Positions 45,009 to 53,911 of a stretch of DNA of 64,000 nucleotides are shown piece by piece. The translations under genes and the position numbers were made by a program. The DNA is from CAVWCQ01 sp963753545 (GTDB lineage Bacteria > Chloroflexota > Anaerolineae > Aggregatilineales > Aggregatilineaceae): the NCBI GenBank assembly GCA_963753545.1, contig CAVWCQ010000002.1, positions 62,001-126,000 on the forward strand, read 5' to 3'. The notes beneath the pieces are model-generated. The model was not told the DNA's origin. It was given only the letters and a program-made list of their open reading frames with translations, and searched no databases. Position 1 is the first letter of the stretch. Each line of letters starts with the position of its first letter.

Positions 45009-46661
45009 ATGTACACAATAGGCGTTGATTTTGGAACGGAGTCCGGGCGCGCGGTGGTTGTGCGCGTTCAGGATGGAGCCGAACTTGGCAGCGCAGTCTA
45101 CACCTACTCACACGGCGTCATCGACGAATGCCTGCCGAATAGTACCAAACCTCTTCCCCCAGAATGGGCCTTGCAGGATCCCGACGACTATATCCGCACC
45201 TTCCAGCAGGCAGTTCCCGCCGCTATCCGCCAAAGTGGAATATCCCCAGACGAGGTAATCGGCATCGGCATTGACTTTACCGCCTGCACGATGCTGCCCA
45301 CCAAAGCCGATGGCACGCCGCTGTGCCGCCTGCCCCAGTTGCGGGACAATCCGCATTCCTGGGTCAAGCTGTGGAAGCATCATGCCGCGCAGCCGGAAGC
45401 CGATCAGATCAACGAGACGGCGCGGCGGATGGGCGAACCCTGGCTGGAACGCTATGGCAACAAGATCTCGTCCGAGTGGTTTTTTAGCAAAGCACTGCAA
45501 ATTCTGAATGAAGCTCCCGACATCTACCAGGAAGCGGATCGCCTGATCGAGGCGGCGGACTGGGTGATCTGGCAGTTGTGCGGGGTCGAAACGCGCAATA
45601 CCTGCACTGCCGGATACAAGGCCATTTATCAGGACGGCTCATTCCCCAGCCAGGACTATTTCGCGGCGCTGCATCCCGACATGCGCAGCGTGATCGAAAC
45701 GAAAATGAAAAGCAAGCTTGCTCCCCTCGGCGGGCTGGCGGGTGGTCTGACGCAAGAAGCGGCGGACTGGATGGGCCTCAAACCGGGTATCGCTGTCGCC
45801 GTTGCCAACGTCGATGCCCATGTCACCGTTCCGGCGGCGCGGGTCACCGAACCCGGCAAAATGGTCCTGATTATGGGGACCAGCACCTGCCACATGGTGA
45901 TGGGCACAGAACTGCACAACGTACCCGGTATGTGCGGCGTTGTCGATGGTGGCATTATTCCTGGCCTGTATGGCTACGAAGCCGGGCAGAGCGGCGTGGG
46001 TGATATCTTCGCCTGGTTTGTTGATAACGCCGTTCCCTCGGAATATCACGCGGCAGCCAAAACCGCCGGAAAAGATATCCACGCCTATCTGGAAGCGGAA
46101 GCCGCCAAACAAAAACCGGGCGAACACGGCCTGTTGGCGCTCGACTGGTGGAACGGCAACCGCTCGGTCCTGGTCGATGTCGACCTGAGCGGCCTGCTCA
46201 TTGGTGCGACGTTGGCGACGCGCGCCCCCGATATTTACCGGGCCTTGATCGAAGCAACGGCCTATGGCACGCGCGTGATCGTTGAGAATTTTGAGAAGCA
46301 CGGCGTACCCGTAACTCAACTGGTCGCGGCGGGCGGTCTGCCGGAAAAGAATAAGCTGTTGATGCAGATATATGCCGATGTCACCGGGCGCGAGTTCGTC
46401 GTGATCGGCAGCACGCAGGGCGGAGCATTGGGCAGTGCCATGCATGCCGCTGTAGCTGCGGGCGCTTATCCGGATATCCAGGCGGCGGCGGTGGCGATGG
46501 GCAAGCTCAAGGATGAACGCTACCAGCCCATTCCCGAACACAAGGCGGTTTATGACCGGCTGTACGCGGAATATGTCACCCTGCACGACTATTTTGGACG
46601 CGGGGAGAATGATGTGATGAAGCGGCTGAAGACCATCCGCAACGAGGCGAGAGGGTTGTAA
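45009..46661 (+). CDS. araB: Ribulokinase
   Basis: FGGY-family kinase that phosphorylates L-ribulose. It opens YTIGVDFGTESGRAVVV, has GIGIDFTACTMLPT, the substrate region ALDWWNGNRSVLVD, and AAGGLPEKNKLLMQIYADVTGRE near the C-terminus, as in AraB. At 550 residues the size is typical. The ATG at 45009 has AAGGAG 8 bases upstream; starting at 45000 has no support. Lies between the regulator and araD, in the pentose operon. Confidence 0.93.
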   Translation: MYTIGVDFGTESGRAVVVRVQDGAELGSAVYTYSHGVIDECLPNSTKPLPPEWALQDPDDYIRTFQQAVPAAIRQSGISPDEVIGIGIDFTACTMLPTKADGTPLCRLPQLRDNPHSWVKLWKHHAAQPEADQINETARRMGEPWLERYGNKISSEWFFSKALQILNEAPDIYQEADRLIEAADWVIWQLCGVETRNTCTAGYKAIYQDGSFPSQDYFAALHPDMRSVIETKMKSKLAPLGGLAGGLTQEAADWMGLKPGIAVAVANVDAHVTVPAARVTEPGKMVLIMGTSTCHMVMGTELHNVPGMCGVVDGGIIPGLYGYEAGQSGVGDIFAWFVDNAVPSEYHAAAKTAGKDIHAYLEAEAAKQKPGEHGLLALDWWNGNRSVLVDVDLSGLLIGATLATRAPDIYRALIEATAYGTRVIVENFEKHGVPVTQLVAAGGLPEKNKLLMQIYADVTGREFVVIGSTQGGALGSAMHAAVAAGAYPDIQAAAVAMGKLKDERYQPIPEHKAVYDRLYAEYVTLHDYFGRGENDVMKRLKTIRNEARGL

Positions 46662-46663
46662 CC

Positions 46664-47332
46664 ATGTTGGAATCGCTGCGAAAGACCGTATCTGACCTGC
46701 ATGCCGAACTGCCTAAGAACGGGCTGGTAGCCTGGACCAGCGGCAATGTCAGCGGGCGGGACCAGCAGACAGGCCACATCGTGATCAAGCCGAGCGGCCT
46801 GCTGTTTGAAGAACTGGGGCCGGAAAATATGGTCGTGGTCGATGCGGGCGGGCAGGTGATCGAAGGCGACTATGCGCCCTCATCCGATACGGCCACCCAC
46901 TGTTATATCTACCGCGAACTGCCCGGTGTAGGCGGCATCGTCCATACCCACAGCCCCTACGCGACAGCCTGGGCTGCACTGGGGCGCGATATTCCCTGCG
47001 TGCTCACGGCGATGGCGGATGAGTTCGGCGGGCCGATCCCCTGCGGCGGCTTTGCCCTGATCGGCGGCGAAGAAATCGGGCGCGAGGTTGTCCGTGTGCT
47101 GCGCGAAGGGCCAAATCCCCACAGTTCGGCGGTCATCATGCAGAATCACGGCGTGTTCACCATCGGCCCCACCCCCAAAGCGGCGGTGAAGGCGGCGGTG
47201 ATGTGTGAAGATGTGGCGCGCACGGTCTTTTTAGCCTGCCAGCTTGGCGAATTGATCCCAATCTCGCCGGAGAATATCGCGGCGCTTCACCACCGTTATA
47301 CGAATGTGTACGGGCAGCCGGGAAAGAAATAG
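46664..47332 (+). CDS. araD: L-ribulose-5-phosphate 4-epimerase
   Basis: Class II aldolase/epimerase of 222 residues. The N-terminal GLVAWTSGNVSGRD and IKPSGLLFEEL segments bind phosphate. HTHSPYATAWAALGRDIP holds the zinc-binding His pair, and QNHGVFTIGPTPKAAV the third His region. It converts L-ribulose-5-phosphate to D-xylulose-5-phosphate. It starts 2 bases after the araB stop, so the two are coupled. A related L-fuculose-phosphate aldolase is less likely given the araB neighbour. Confidence 0.92.
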   Translation: MLESLRKTVSDLHAELPKNGLVAWTSGNVSGRDQQTGHIVIKPSGLLFEELGPENMVVVDAGGQVIEGDYAPSSDTATHCYIYRELPGVGGIVHTHSPYATAWAALGRDIPCVLTAMADEFGGPIPCGGFALIGGEEIGREVVRVLREGPNPHSSAVIMQNHGVFTIGPTPKAAVKAAVMCEDVARTVFLACQLGELIPISPENIAALHHRYTNVYGQPGKK

Positions 47333-47413
47333 GCGGTATCCGCAAAATGATGCGATACCAGAATCGTTTTGGGGTATTAAGGGATATCCCCTGGTCATCG
47401 TAAGGAAGGTCTG

Positions 47414-48460
47414 ATGCGTGCTGTCAAACTGGTAGGCCCGCGTGATTTTCGGCTGGAAGAAGCGTCCATGCCTCCCGATCCACAGCCCGGCGAAGCGCTG
47501 ATCCGCGTCTGCTCAGTCGGCGTCTGCGGTTCTGATCTGCATACCTATCTGGACGGGCGGATCGGGGATACGGTCGTTAAAGAGCCGCTCGTCCTGGGGC
47601 ACGAATTCGCCGGGACGGTCCAGGCCGTTGGGCCAGATGCCCGTGACGGTCTGCACCAGCCGTTGATCGCCGGGCAGCGTGTCGCCGTCGAACCGGGACT
47701 ACCGTGCTGGCATTGTGATCGCTGCGAGCAGGGGCATCCCAACCTGTGCCGGAATCTGCATTTTATGGGTCTCTGGCCCCAACCCGGCGCGCTCCAGGAT
47801 TACCTGACCGTTCCGGCCCGCAACTGCTTTCCCATCCCCAACTCGTTCTCAATGGACGATGGCGCGCTGTTGGAACCGCTTGGCGTGGCGATCCATGCCG
47901 TCGATCTGGGCAAAATACGGGTCGGGCAGAGCGTCGTTGTCCTGGGCTGTGGCCCCATTGGCCTGCTGATCATGCAGCTCGCCAAACTCAGCGGCGCGAT
48001 GCCTGTGCTGGCCTTTGATCAGTTTGACTGGCGGCTGCAAGCGGCGAAACAGTGGGGAGCCGATGCTGTCTTTAATGTCACCCAGTGTGATCCGGTAGCC
48101 GCGCTGCTGGAAGCCAATCATGGGCAGGGTGCGAGTGTCGTGTTTGAGGCGGCATGGGCACAGGAAACAGTCGGACAGGCCGTTGAGATGGCCGATCTCG
48201 GCGGGCGCGTCGTACTGGTTGGTATTCCGGGCGATGATCGCGCCAGTTTTAAGCACTCGACGGCGCGGCGCAAAGGGCTGTCGATCATGATGTGCCGCCG
48301 CATGAAACACACCTACCCGCGCGCTATTGCACTGGCGAAGTTATTCCCTTTGCAAAACCTGATCAGTCACCGCTTCGACTTGGCGCAGACAGCGAAGGCT
48401 TACGCGCTGAATGCGTCTTATGAAGATAACGTCATCAAGGTAATGGTTACGCTCGAATAA
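47414..48460 (+). CDS. Zinc-dependent medium-chain dehydrogenase (sugar or polyol type)
   Basis: A 348-residue MDR-family enzyme. Catalytic zinc residues are in GVCGSDLHTYLDG and LGHEFAGTV. Four structural-zinc cysteines are in CWHCDRCEQGHPNLC. The NAD-binding loop is VVLGCGPIGLLIMQL. It resembles sorbitol, threonine and galactitol dehydrogenases. In this operon it may oxidise a pentose, pentitol or related sugar alcohol feeding the araB/araD route. The substrate is inferred from context only. Confidence 0.83.
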   Translation: MRAVKLVGPRDFRLEEASMPPDPQPGEALIRVCSVGVCGSDLHTYLDGRIGDTVVKEPLVLGHEFAGTVQAVGPDARDGLHQPLIAGQRVAVEPGLPCWHCDRCEQGHPNLCRNLHFMGLWPQPGALQDYLTVPARNCFPIPNSFSMDDGALLEPLGVAIHAVDLGKIRVGQSVVVLGCGPIGLLIMQLAKLSGAMPVLAFDQFDWRLQAAKQWGADAVFNVTQCDPVAALLEANHGQGASVVFEAAWAQETVGQAVEMADLGGRVVLVGIPGDDRASFKHSTARRKGLSIMMCRRMKHTYPRAIALAKLFPLQNLISHRFDLAQTAKAYALNASYEDNVIKVMVTLE

Positions 48461-48479
48461 TACTCATGAGGAAAATACG

Positions 48480-49898
48480 ATGAAAACAAAAGTCACACTT
48501 GGTTTAATTGTCGGCAACCGCTCCTTTTTCCCCAGCCATCTCGCTAAATCCGGGCGCGAGACAATCCTCAAAGTTCTCAAAGAAGAAGGGATCGAGGTTG
48601 TCGCCCTCGATCCGGAAGTTACGGAATATGGCAGCGTCGTTTCACTGAGTGACGCCCACAAATGCGCGGACCTGTTCAAAGCGCACCGCGACGAGATCGA
48701 TGGTATCCTGCTCACGCTGCCCAATTTTGGTGAAGAGCGTGGCATCGTGGATACGCTGCGTCTGGCGAACCTGAACGTTCCGGTGCTGGTTCACGCCTTT
48801 TCTGACGACGTGCAGAAGATGACGATCAAGGATCGGCGCGATAGTTTCTGCGGCAAAATGTCGGCCTGCAACAATATGCGCCAGTACGGGATTCCCTACA
48901 CCCTCACCACACTGCACACCGTTGATCCGACCACCGATAGCTTCCGGTCCGACCTGCGCAAGTTTGCAGCGACATGCCGGGTCGTGCGCGGGATGCGGCG
49001 TTCTCGCTTTGGCATGCTGGGCGCGCGCCCAACGGCCTTTAATACGGTGCGTTTCAGCGAAAAACTGCTTGAACATGCCGGAATTTCGGTTGAGACACTC
49101 GATCTTTCCGAAGCCTTCGGACGTATTGAGCGTATGCAGGACAGCGATACACGCGTGACGCAGAAACTGGATGCGATCCGCAGTTATGTCCGCACAACGA
49201 ACGTTCCGGCTCACGCACTGCTGCGGATTGCCAAACTGGGCGTGATGCTGGACGAGTGGATCACGGTTAACGAACTGGACGCGACCGCCATTCAGTGCTG
49301 GACAAGCATGGAAGAATATTTCGGGGTGGTTCCCTGCACGGTGATGAGCATGCTCAGTGACAAGCTTGTGCCGTCCGCCTGCGAGACCGATATTGTGGGC
49401 GCGGTGGGCATGTATGCGCTGGCATTAGCGTCGAGCAGGCCAAGCGCCCTGGTCGACTGGAACAACAACTACAGCGACGATCCCAATAAGGGCGTTGTGT
49501 TCCACTGCTCCAATCTGCCGCGCACCATCTTTACCGACGATATCCCCGTGATGGATTACCAGGAAATTATCGCGGGCAGTGTCGGCAAAGATAATACCTG
49601 GGGCACGATTTATGGCCGCGTCAAACCCGATCCCTTCACCTATCTCCGCGTCAGCACCGATGATTTCAGCGGCAAGATCACAGCCTACGTGGGCGAAGGT
49701 ACCTTCACCAACGATCCCATCGACACCTTCGGCGGCTACGGCGTAGTTCAGGTTCCCAACCTTCAGGGTTTGCTCCGCTATATCTGCGACAACGGCTTCG
49801 AACATCACGTCGCGGTCAACCTGTCCTCGGTAGCCGATACAGTCAATGAAGCATTGACTCGCTATCTCGGCTGGCAGGTCTACCAGCACAAAGGCTAG
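48480..49898 (+). CDS. L-fucose/L-arabinose isomerase-family protein
   Basis: A 472-residue protein of the fucose isomerase superfamily. It has LGLIVGNRSFFPSHLAKSGRE, GILLTLPNFGEERGI, SMEEYFGVVPCTVMSMLSD and the C-terminal metal region. It is unlike classical AraA in sequence. Since araB and araD are in the same operon and no AraA is present, it probably supplies L-ribulose, although activity on fucose-type sugars is possible. 19 bases after the dehydrogenase. The role is inferred from operon context. Confidence 0.82.
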   Translation: MKTKVTLGLIVGNRSFFPSHLAKSGRETILKVLKEEGIEVVALDPEVTEYGSVVSLSDAHKCADLFKAHRDEIDGILLTLPNFGEERGIVDTLRLANLNVPVLVHAFSDDVQKMTIKDRRDSFCGKMSACNNMRQYGIPYTLTTLHTVDPTTDSFRSDLRKFAATCRVVRGMRRSRFGMLGARPTAFNTVRFSEKLLEHAGISVETLDLSEAFGRIERMQDSDTRVTQKLDAIRSYVRTTNVPAHALLRIAKLGVMLDEWITVNELDATAIQCWTSMEEYFGVVPCTVMSMLSDKLVPSACETDIVGAVGMYALALASSRPSALVDWNNNYSDDPNKGVVFHCSNLPRTIFTDDIPVMDYQEIIAGSVGKDNTWGTIYGRVKPDPFTYLRVSTDDFSGKITAYVGEGTFTNDPIDTFGGYGVVQVPNLQGLLRYICDNGFEHHVAVNLSSVADTVNEALTRYLGWQVYQHKG

Positions 49899-49944
49899 GC
49901 GTCTATAATGGTGGGCGTGTATATCACGCCCACCGGAGGAACTC

Positions 49945-50664
49945 ATGGCCCAGCCGCATAGCCAGCATAGCCCAATTTATCTCTGTGCCCCTGTTAACGC
50001 TCTCGTGGAAGGCATCTACGAGGAGAATATCTCGCTGTCCGAAATCAAAAAGCACGGCGATTTTGGGCTGGGTACGTTTGACCAGCTAGACGGCGAGATG
50101 GTGATGCTCGACGGGCGGGTGTACCAGATCACCGGAGATGGGCACGTATCCGAGGTCGATGAGTCCCACTCGACGCCGTTTGCCTGTGTCACCTTTTACC
50201 AGCAGCACAGTGTCGAGACGCTGGCCCAGCCGCTGGCATCCGAGGCTTTTCTGGAATGGCTGCTCAGTCTCATGCCCTCGCTGAATATCTTTTACGCGAT
50301 CCGTGTTGAGGGGCTGTTCGATCACGTGAAGGTCCGCTCTGTGCCCAGGCAGCACAATTACCGCCCGCTGGTCGAAGTCGCCCAGGAGCAGCCCGTTTAT
50401 CATTTTGAGCAGGTCGAAGGGACGCTGGCGGGATTCTTCACCCCTTCGTTTATGGCCTCGCTCAATGTGCCGGGGCTGCACCTGCACTTCCTGTCCACCG
50501 ATTTTCAGCGCGGAGGCCACGTCCTGGAATGTATCCCGCGTGACGTTCGAGTAGGCATCCAGTTCATCAGTAAGCTGGAATTATCGCTGCCCATGACGCT
50601 GGATTATCTGACCTGGGATTTCCGCCGCAACATCGCGCAGGACCTCAATAAAGCCGAAAAATAA
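49945..50664 (+). CDS. alsD: Alpha-acetolactate decarboxylase
   Basis: Decarboxylates 2-acetolactate to acetoin. The 239-residue protein has GLGTFDQLDGEMVMLDGRVYQ near the N-terminus. The zinc-binding LHLHFLSTDFQRGGHVLEC follows, with Glu in PVYHFEQVEGTLAGF. CGGAGGA precedes the ATG. It closes the pentose operon. The location suggests acetoin formation as an overflow route for pyruvate from pentose breakdown, and a way to divert acetolactate from valine synthesis. Promoter sharing is inferred from the 46-base gap. Confidence 0.92.
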   Translation: MAQPHSQHSPIYLCAPVNALVEGIYEENISLSEIKKHGDFGLGTFDQLDGEMVMLDGRVYQITGDGHVSEVDESHSTPFACVTFYQQHSVETLAQPLASEAFLEWLLSLMPSLNIFYAIRVEGLFDHVKVRSVPRQHNYRPLVEVAQEQPVYHFEQVEGTLAGFFTPSFMASLNVPGLHLHFLSTDFQRGGHVLECIPRDVRVGIQFISKLELSLPMTLDYLTWDFRRNIAQDLNKAEK

Positions 50665-50684
50665 TGGTCCAAATACAGCTTTTT

Positions 50685-50709
50685 GTAGGGGCGCTGCTTG
50701 CTGCGCCCG
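50685..50709. repeat. Short GC hairpin repeat, copy 1
   Basis: GGGCGC (50689-50694) pairs with GCGCCC (50703-50708), within GTAGGGGCG. GGGCGCTGCTTG and GCCCGATT recur at 50889-50936, and GTAGGGGCG recurs at 53880. It may also act as a weak terminator after alsD. Confidence 0.45.
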
Positions 50710-50795
50710 ATTTTGCGTCAATTTAAGCTATTAGACGAGTTTATCTTTAACTCGTTTTCCCCTTCCCCTCGTTATTTTTACGTGGGGGAAGGGAA

Positions 50796-50830
50796 GCTCA
50801 GCCGCTAGCGCACGAAGTGCGCCGCTGAGC
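50796..50830. repeat. Imperfect GC palindrome
   Basis: GCTCAGC and GCGCAC on the left pair with GTGCGC and GCTGAGC on the right, around a GAA loop. Flanked by GGGGGAAGGG and GGGATGAGGG. It lies between the convergent alsD and GH172 genes and resembles dispersed intergenic repeats. Copy number elsewhere is not visible. Confidence 0.4.
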
Positions 50831-50887
50831 CGGGATGAGGGCCAGCATCTGCGAACCATAGTGCTTATTCCTTATCTTGACGCATAT

Positions 50888-50936
50888 TGGGCGCTGCTTG
50901 CGTGCTGCGTGCGCCGCTAAGCCGCGACGCCCGATT
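50888..50936. repeat. Short GC hairpin repeat, copy 2
   Basis: Begins TTGGGCGCTGCTTGCG and ends GACGCCCGATT, sharing both ends with copy 1 at 50685. It runs up to the stop codon of the GH172 gene. Confidence 0.4.
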
Positions 50937-52017
50937 AAATCACTTCCAGGAAATCCCGACCCGGCAGTGCCGGGAATGGCCTGTGCGGTTCCGCCTGATA
51001 CCAGAATACCGTTGAGGCGATATCGTCCTGCATGGGCAAAAATCGCCCCTCGGACCGCCAGCCGAGCGCCTGAATCGTTACCCGCAGGTTCTGCTGGAAC
51101 CGGATCGGGTCCATGATATGCCAGCGATACAGCCCAAACCGCTGCTGGCTCTGGTACAATCCATCGGGCTTGATCACCTGGGGGAGGCCGGAATAGGGCG
51201 AGGAAAAGACGCCGTACTGTCCGGGCGGAAACTCGAAGTTCCAGGCCCCGCCAAAATAATCTTCCGTCCCGGTTCCGCAGATCGTCGGGAAGTCCTGGTC
51301 GCCGTCCAGGTAAAATTTAATCTCGCCCTCGCCCCACCAGCCATTATTATTCACACCCCACGCCAGATACGTTCCAACATAATGCCCCTGGCCCTCCACC
51401 CCGTCGATCAGCGTATGAACCTGCTTGTAGGGTAAGGGATTGCTGCGCCGCCACTGCGCGTGAAAATACGCGGCATCCTCCGGTACTTCCGTTAAGGTAT
51501 AGGTGATCTGGTAAAAGAAGCCGAGCACATTTTCCGGGGCCAGATTTTCAAGCGTGATGCGCGCATGGCGGCGGAAAGGCATTTCCCAGTAACAGTTAAA
51601 GCCGCCTGCCGGGTTGACCGCTACCGCCAGCGAACTCACATTACAGCGCTGGCTCCACCCGTTGCAGAAAAAATCACCCAGCGGCACCTCAATCGATGGC
51701 GTTTCTTCTTCATCCCAGAAAAAGCGCAGGACCAGTTTACGCCACCACTGCGGCGCGACGGTCATCCAGATATGCTGGATCGCACCCGGTCCTTTGATCT
51801 CAGCCAGGGTGACGATCTGCTGTGGAGCGAGATCAATTGCTGGCGATAGTTTCCACCCCTGTCCCAACTCGCGGGCGTGTTTGGCTCCTGTGCCTTCTGT
51901 TGCCATCCCACCTTTGCCCTTTTCGCCCATGAAATTTTCGGCACTGATAGACCGCGTTTGTGCATTCGAGAGCCGCGACAGGGTGCCCAAACTCATGTTT
52001 AAACCATTGAATGGCAT
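50935..52017 (-). CDS. GH172 (DUF2961) family glycoside hydrolase
   Basis: A 360-residue protein matching DUF2961, now glycoside hydrolase family 172. Conserved parts are ISAENFMGEKGKGG, IKGPGAIQHIWMTV, GNFF-like GDFFCNGW, VNNNGWWGEGEIKFYLDGD and TICGTGTEDYFGGAW with likely acidic catalytic residues. Known members act on alpha-D-fructofuranose or D-arabinofuranose linkages. No signal peptide, so it acts in the cytosol. It converges with the pentose operon, and a furanoside substrate would fit. The substrate is inference. Confidence 0.85.
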   Translation of the reverse strand: MPFNGLNMSLGTLSRLSNAQTRSISAENFMGEKGKGGMATEGTGAKHARELGQGWKLSPAIDLAPQQIVTLAEIKGPGAIQHIWMTVAPQWWRKLVLRFFWDEEETPSIEVPLGDFFCNGWSQRCNVSSLAVAVNPAGGFNCYWEMPFRRHARITLENLAPENVLGFFYQITYTLTEVPEDAAYFHAQWRRSNPLPYKQVHTLIDGVEGQGHYVGTYLAWGVNNNGWWGEGEIKFYLDGDQDFPTICGTGTEDYFGGAWNFEFPPGQYGVFSSPYSGLPQVIKPDGLYQSQQRFGLYRWHIMDPIRFQQNLRVTIQALGWRSEGRFLPMQDDIASTVFWYQAEPHRPFPALPGRDFLEVI

Positions 52018-52101
52018 CTGATTAACCTTTCTCGGATCATTCCAGTGAGTGGTATCATCATACGTCTATTCGCGTTTTAAGAGGAACTGCGAGGCGGCCT
52101 G

Positions 52102-52831
52102 ATGCGGTTAGAAGAAATACTGGTGATCGCCAGCGTCGGCATCCTGATCGGAATGGCAAAAGGCGGCTTTGGCCCTGTCTTGGGTGCCCTGGCGACTCCG
52201 CTGCTCAGTCGGGTGATGCCCGTCTCGAGCGCGGCAGCGTTGGCTCTGCCCCTGCTCATGATCGGAGATGCCTTTGCGCTTCCGCTTTACTGGCGTCGCT
52301 GGGATATCCGGCAGATCCGGCTGCGTGATGCCCGCCGCGGTGATCGGCGTGTTTGCGGGGGCCTACTTGCTGAGCACCCTGCCCGACAGTATTCTTCGCC
52401 CGATGCTCGGCTTTTTTACCCTGATGCTGGTCGCCTATAAGGTGATCGGGGAGCGCTTGACCGCCAAACAGTATGAGCTGCACAACTGGCATGGTTATCT
52501 GGCGGGAGCGGCGTCCGGTTTTGGATCCGCCGTTGCCAACGCGGGTGGCCCGCCGTTCACCGCCTATCTGCTGCTTCAGGAGTTGAATCCCGCTGTTTTT
52601 ATGGGTACGACCACGCTGTTTTTCATCACCGTGAATCTGATCAAACTGCCCAGCTTTTGGCTGGCGGGGTTGATGGCTAAAACATCACTCTCGGTTATCC
52701 TGCTCTCCATCCCTCTGGTGTTGTTGGGTCTCTGGGCCGGGCGTATCTTCGTGAAACGTGTTGATCCCAAAGCCTTTGATCGCTGGATGCTGGTCCTGCT
52801 CCTGATTGCTGCGCTTTTACTGTTTATCTAG
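52102..52831 (+). CDS. TauE/SafE-family permease, one frameshift
   Basis: A membrane protein with about eight hydrophobic segments in two similar halves: ILIGMAKGGFGPVLGALATPLLS and YLAGAASGFGSAVANAGGPPFTAYLLL. This is the TauE/SafE pattern of sulfonate or organic-anion exporters. The frame breaks near 52330; removing one C from CTGCGTGATG gives IRLVMPAAVIGVFAG and 242 residues. GAGG lies about 10 bases before the ATG. The transported compound is unknown. The gene is flanked by a divergent GH172 gene. Confidence 0.83.
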
Positions 52832-53137
52832 AACACTATTTTTCTATCTTTTATCTTCAAATTAGTACTTAAAGTTCAACTTTAAAGGAGTATTTTGCAG
52901 GGCAGATTGGGTGTATGCTGAGAGTAAGCGCCTGCCGCCTGCACCCTGAACACTGTAAGCTGTAGGCTAGACTAATATGCTCCGCCAAAAATTGGCAAAA
53001 ACGAAAGGTTGTATAGGGTTAGGAAACGGTTAGTCATGAAACCGAAAAGGGGGGGGTAGCGGATCGCTCACGACGGCGAAGTGATCAACTAATTTTTTCG
53101 AAAAGTTTGTTAGCACACTTTGTACAGGGAGGACAAC
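52832..53137. other. Noncoding gap with no recognised feature
   Basis: About 306 bases. It contains a short AT-rich palindrome, TTAAAGT-TCA-ACTTTAA, near 52865-52885 and a run of eight or more G near 53048. No gene, tRNA or clear terminator was found. Confidence 0.4.
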
Positions 53138-53875
53138 ATGCTCACCATCAGCAACATTTACGGGCATGGCTTTGATCAGGCACTATGTGCGCGGATGGAA
53201 ACCCTCGGTTTCAGGATGCGCCCCCAGGTTTCGACCTATATGGGCACGCAGCTTTGCCGCTTTATCGACTTTGCCAGCGGCCCTGCCCTGGAACTGATCG
53301 AGGTCGAGAGTGAACAGGCCTACCTGGACTTTGTTCCCGATGGAATGGGCCCTACTGCCCCGGCATTTCGATTACCGTGCCAGCCCTGGAAACCTTCGAG
53401 CGCGATTTTGCTTACCTTGCCCCTTACCGCCTGCATGTGAATTATGATGGCAGCCAGACTCCCGGCAAACCGGGCTGGAATTACCTCAACTTTAAGACGC
53501 CTCTGCTTCCCGATACGTTCATCTGGCTGACCGCCCTTGATCAGCCCAAACCGGAACGAGTTCTACGAGACCAGCCACCCCAACGGAGTTTTGGGTATGT
53601 GCGGGCTGGTCTTTGATCTGCCAGACGATTGTTTCCAGGGTCTGTCGCGTCTCGCCGGAGGAATGCGACTGGATGAGGTCGACGTGTGGACAAAAAGCGC
53701 GATAGGGGATATCCCTACCGCCAAAGCCTTTCCGCTCAAACTGATCGTGCTCAAGGCAACGAGTTTTGACTCGTTCACCGGGCAGGCGGGTGTTTCAGAA
53801 GTAACCTTCGGCTCCCGGCCCGCCGCGCTGATCACCACCAACCCCCTCTCCTGGGATATCCTGATGACCACCTGA
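53138..53875 (+). CDS. Glyoxalase/VOC-like protein, two frameshifts
   Basis: A hypothetical protein of about 245 residues, readable only by switching frame near 53350 (one base missing) and near 53553 (one base extra). The pieces form LTISNIYGHGFDQALC, then CPGISITVPALETFERDFAYL, then NEFYETSHPNGVLGMCGLVFDL. The arrangement of the N-terminal domain and a second VFDL strand suggests a vicinal-oxygen-chelate fold, with low certainty. GGGAGG precedes the ATG. The two compensating indels are probably sequencing errors, but a pseudogene cannot be excluded. Confidence 0.55.
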
Positions 53876-53879
53876 TCCT

Positions 53880-53906
53880 GTAGGGGCGTATGGCAATACG
53901 CCCCAG
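53880..53906. repeat. GC hairpin between convergent genes
   Basis: GGGGCGTA (53883-53890) pairs with TACGCCCC (53897-53904) with a 6-base loop. It shares GTAGGGGCG with the copy at 50685. Located between two convergent genes, it could serve as a bidirectional terminator, although no T run follows. Confidence 0.45.
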
Positions 53907-53911
53907 ACTGG

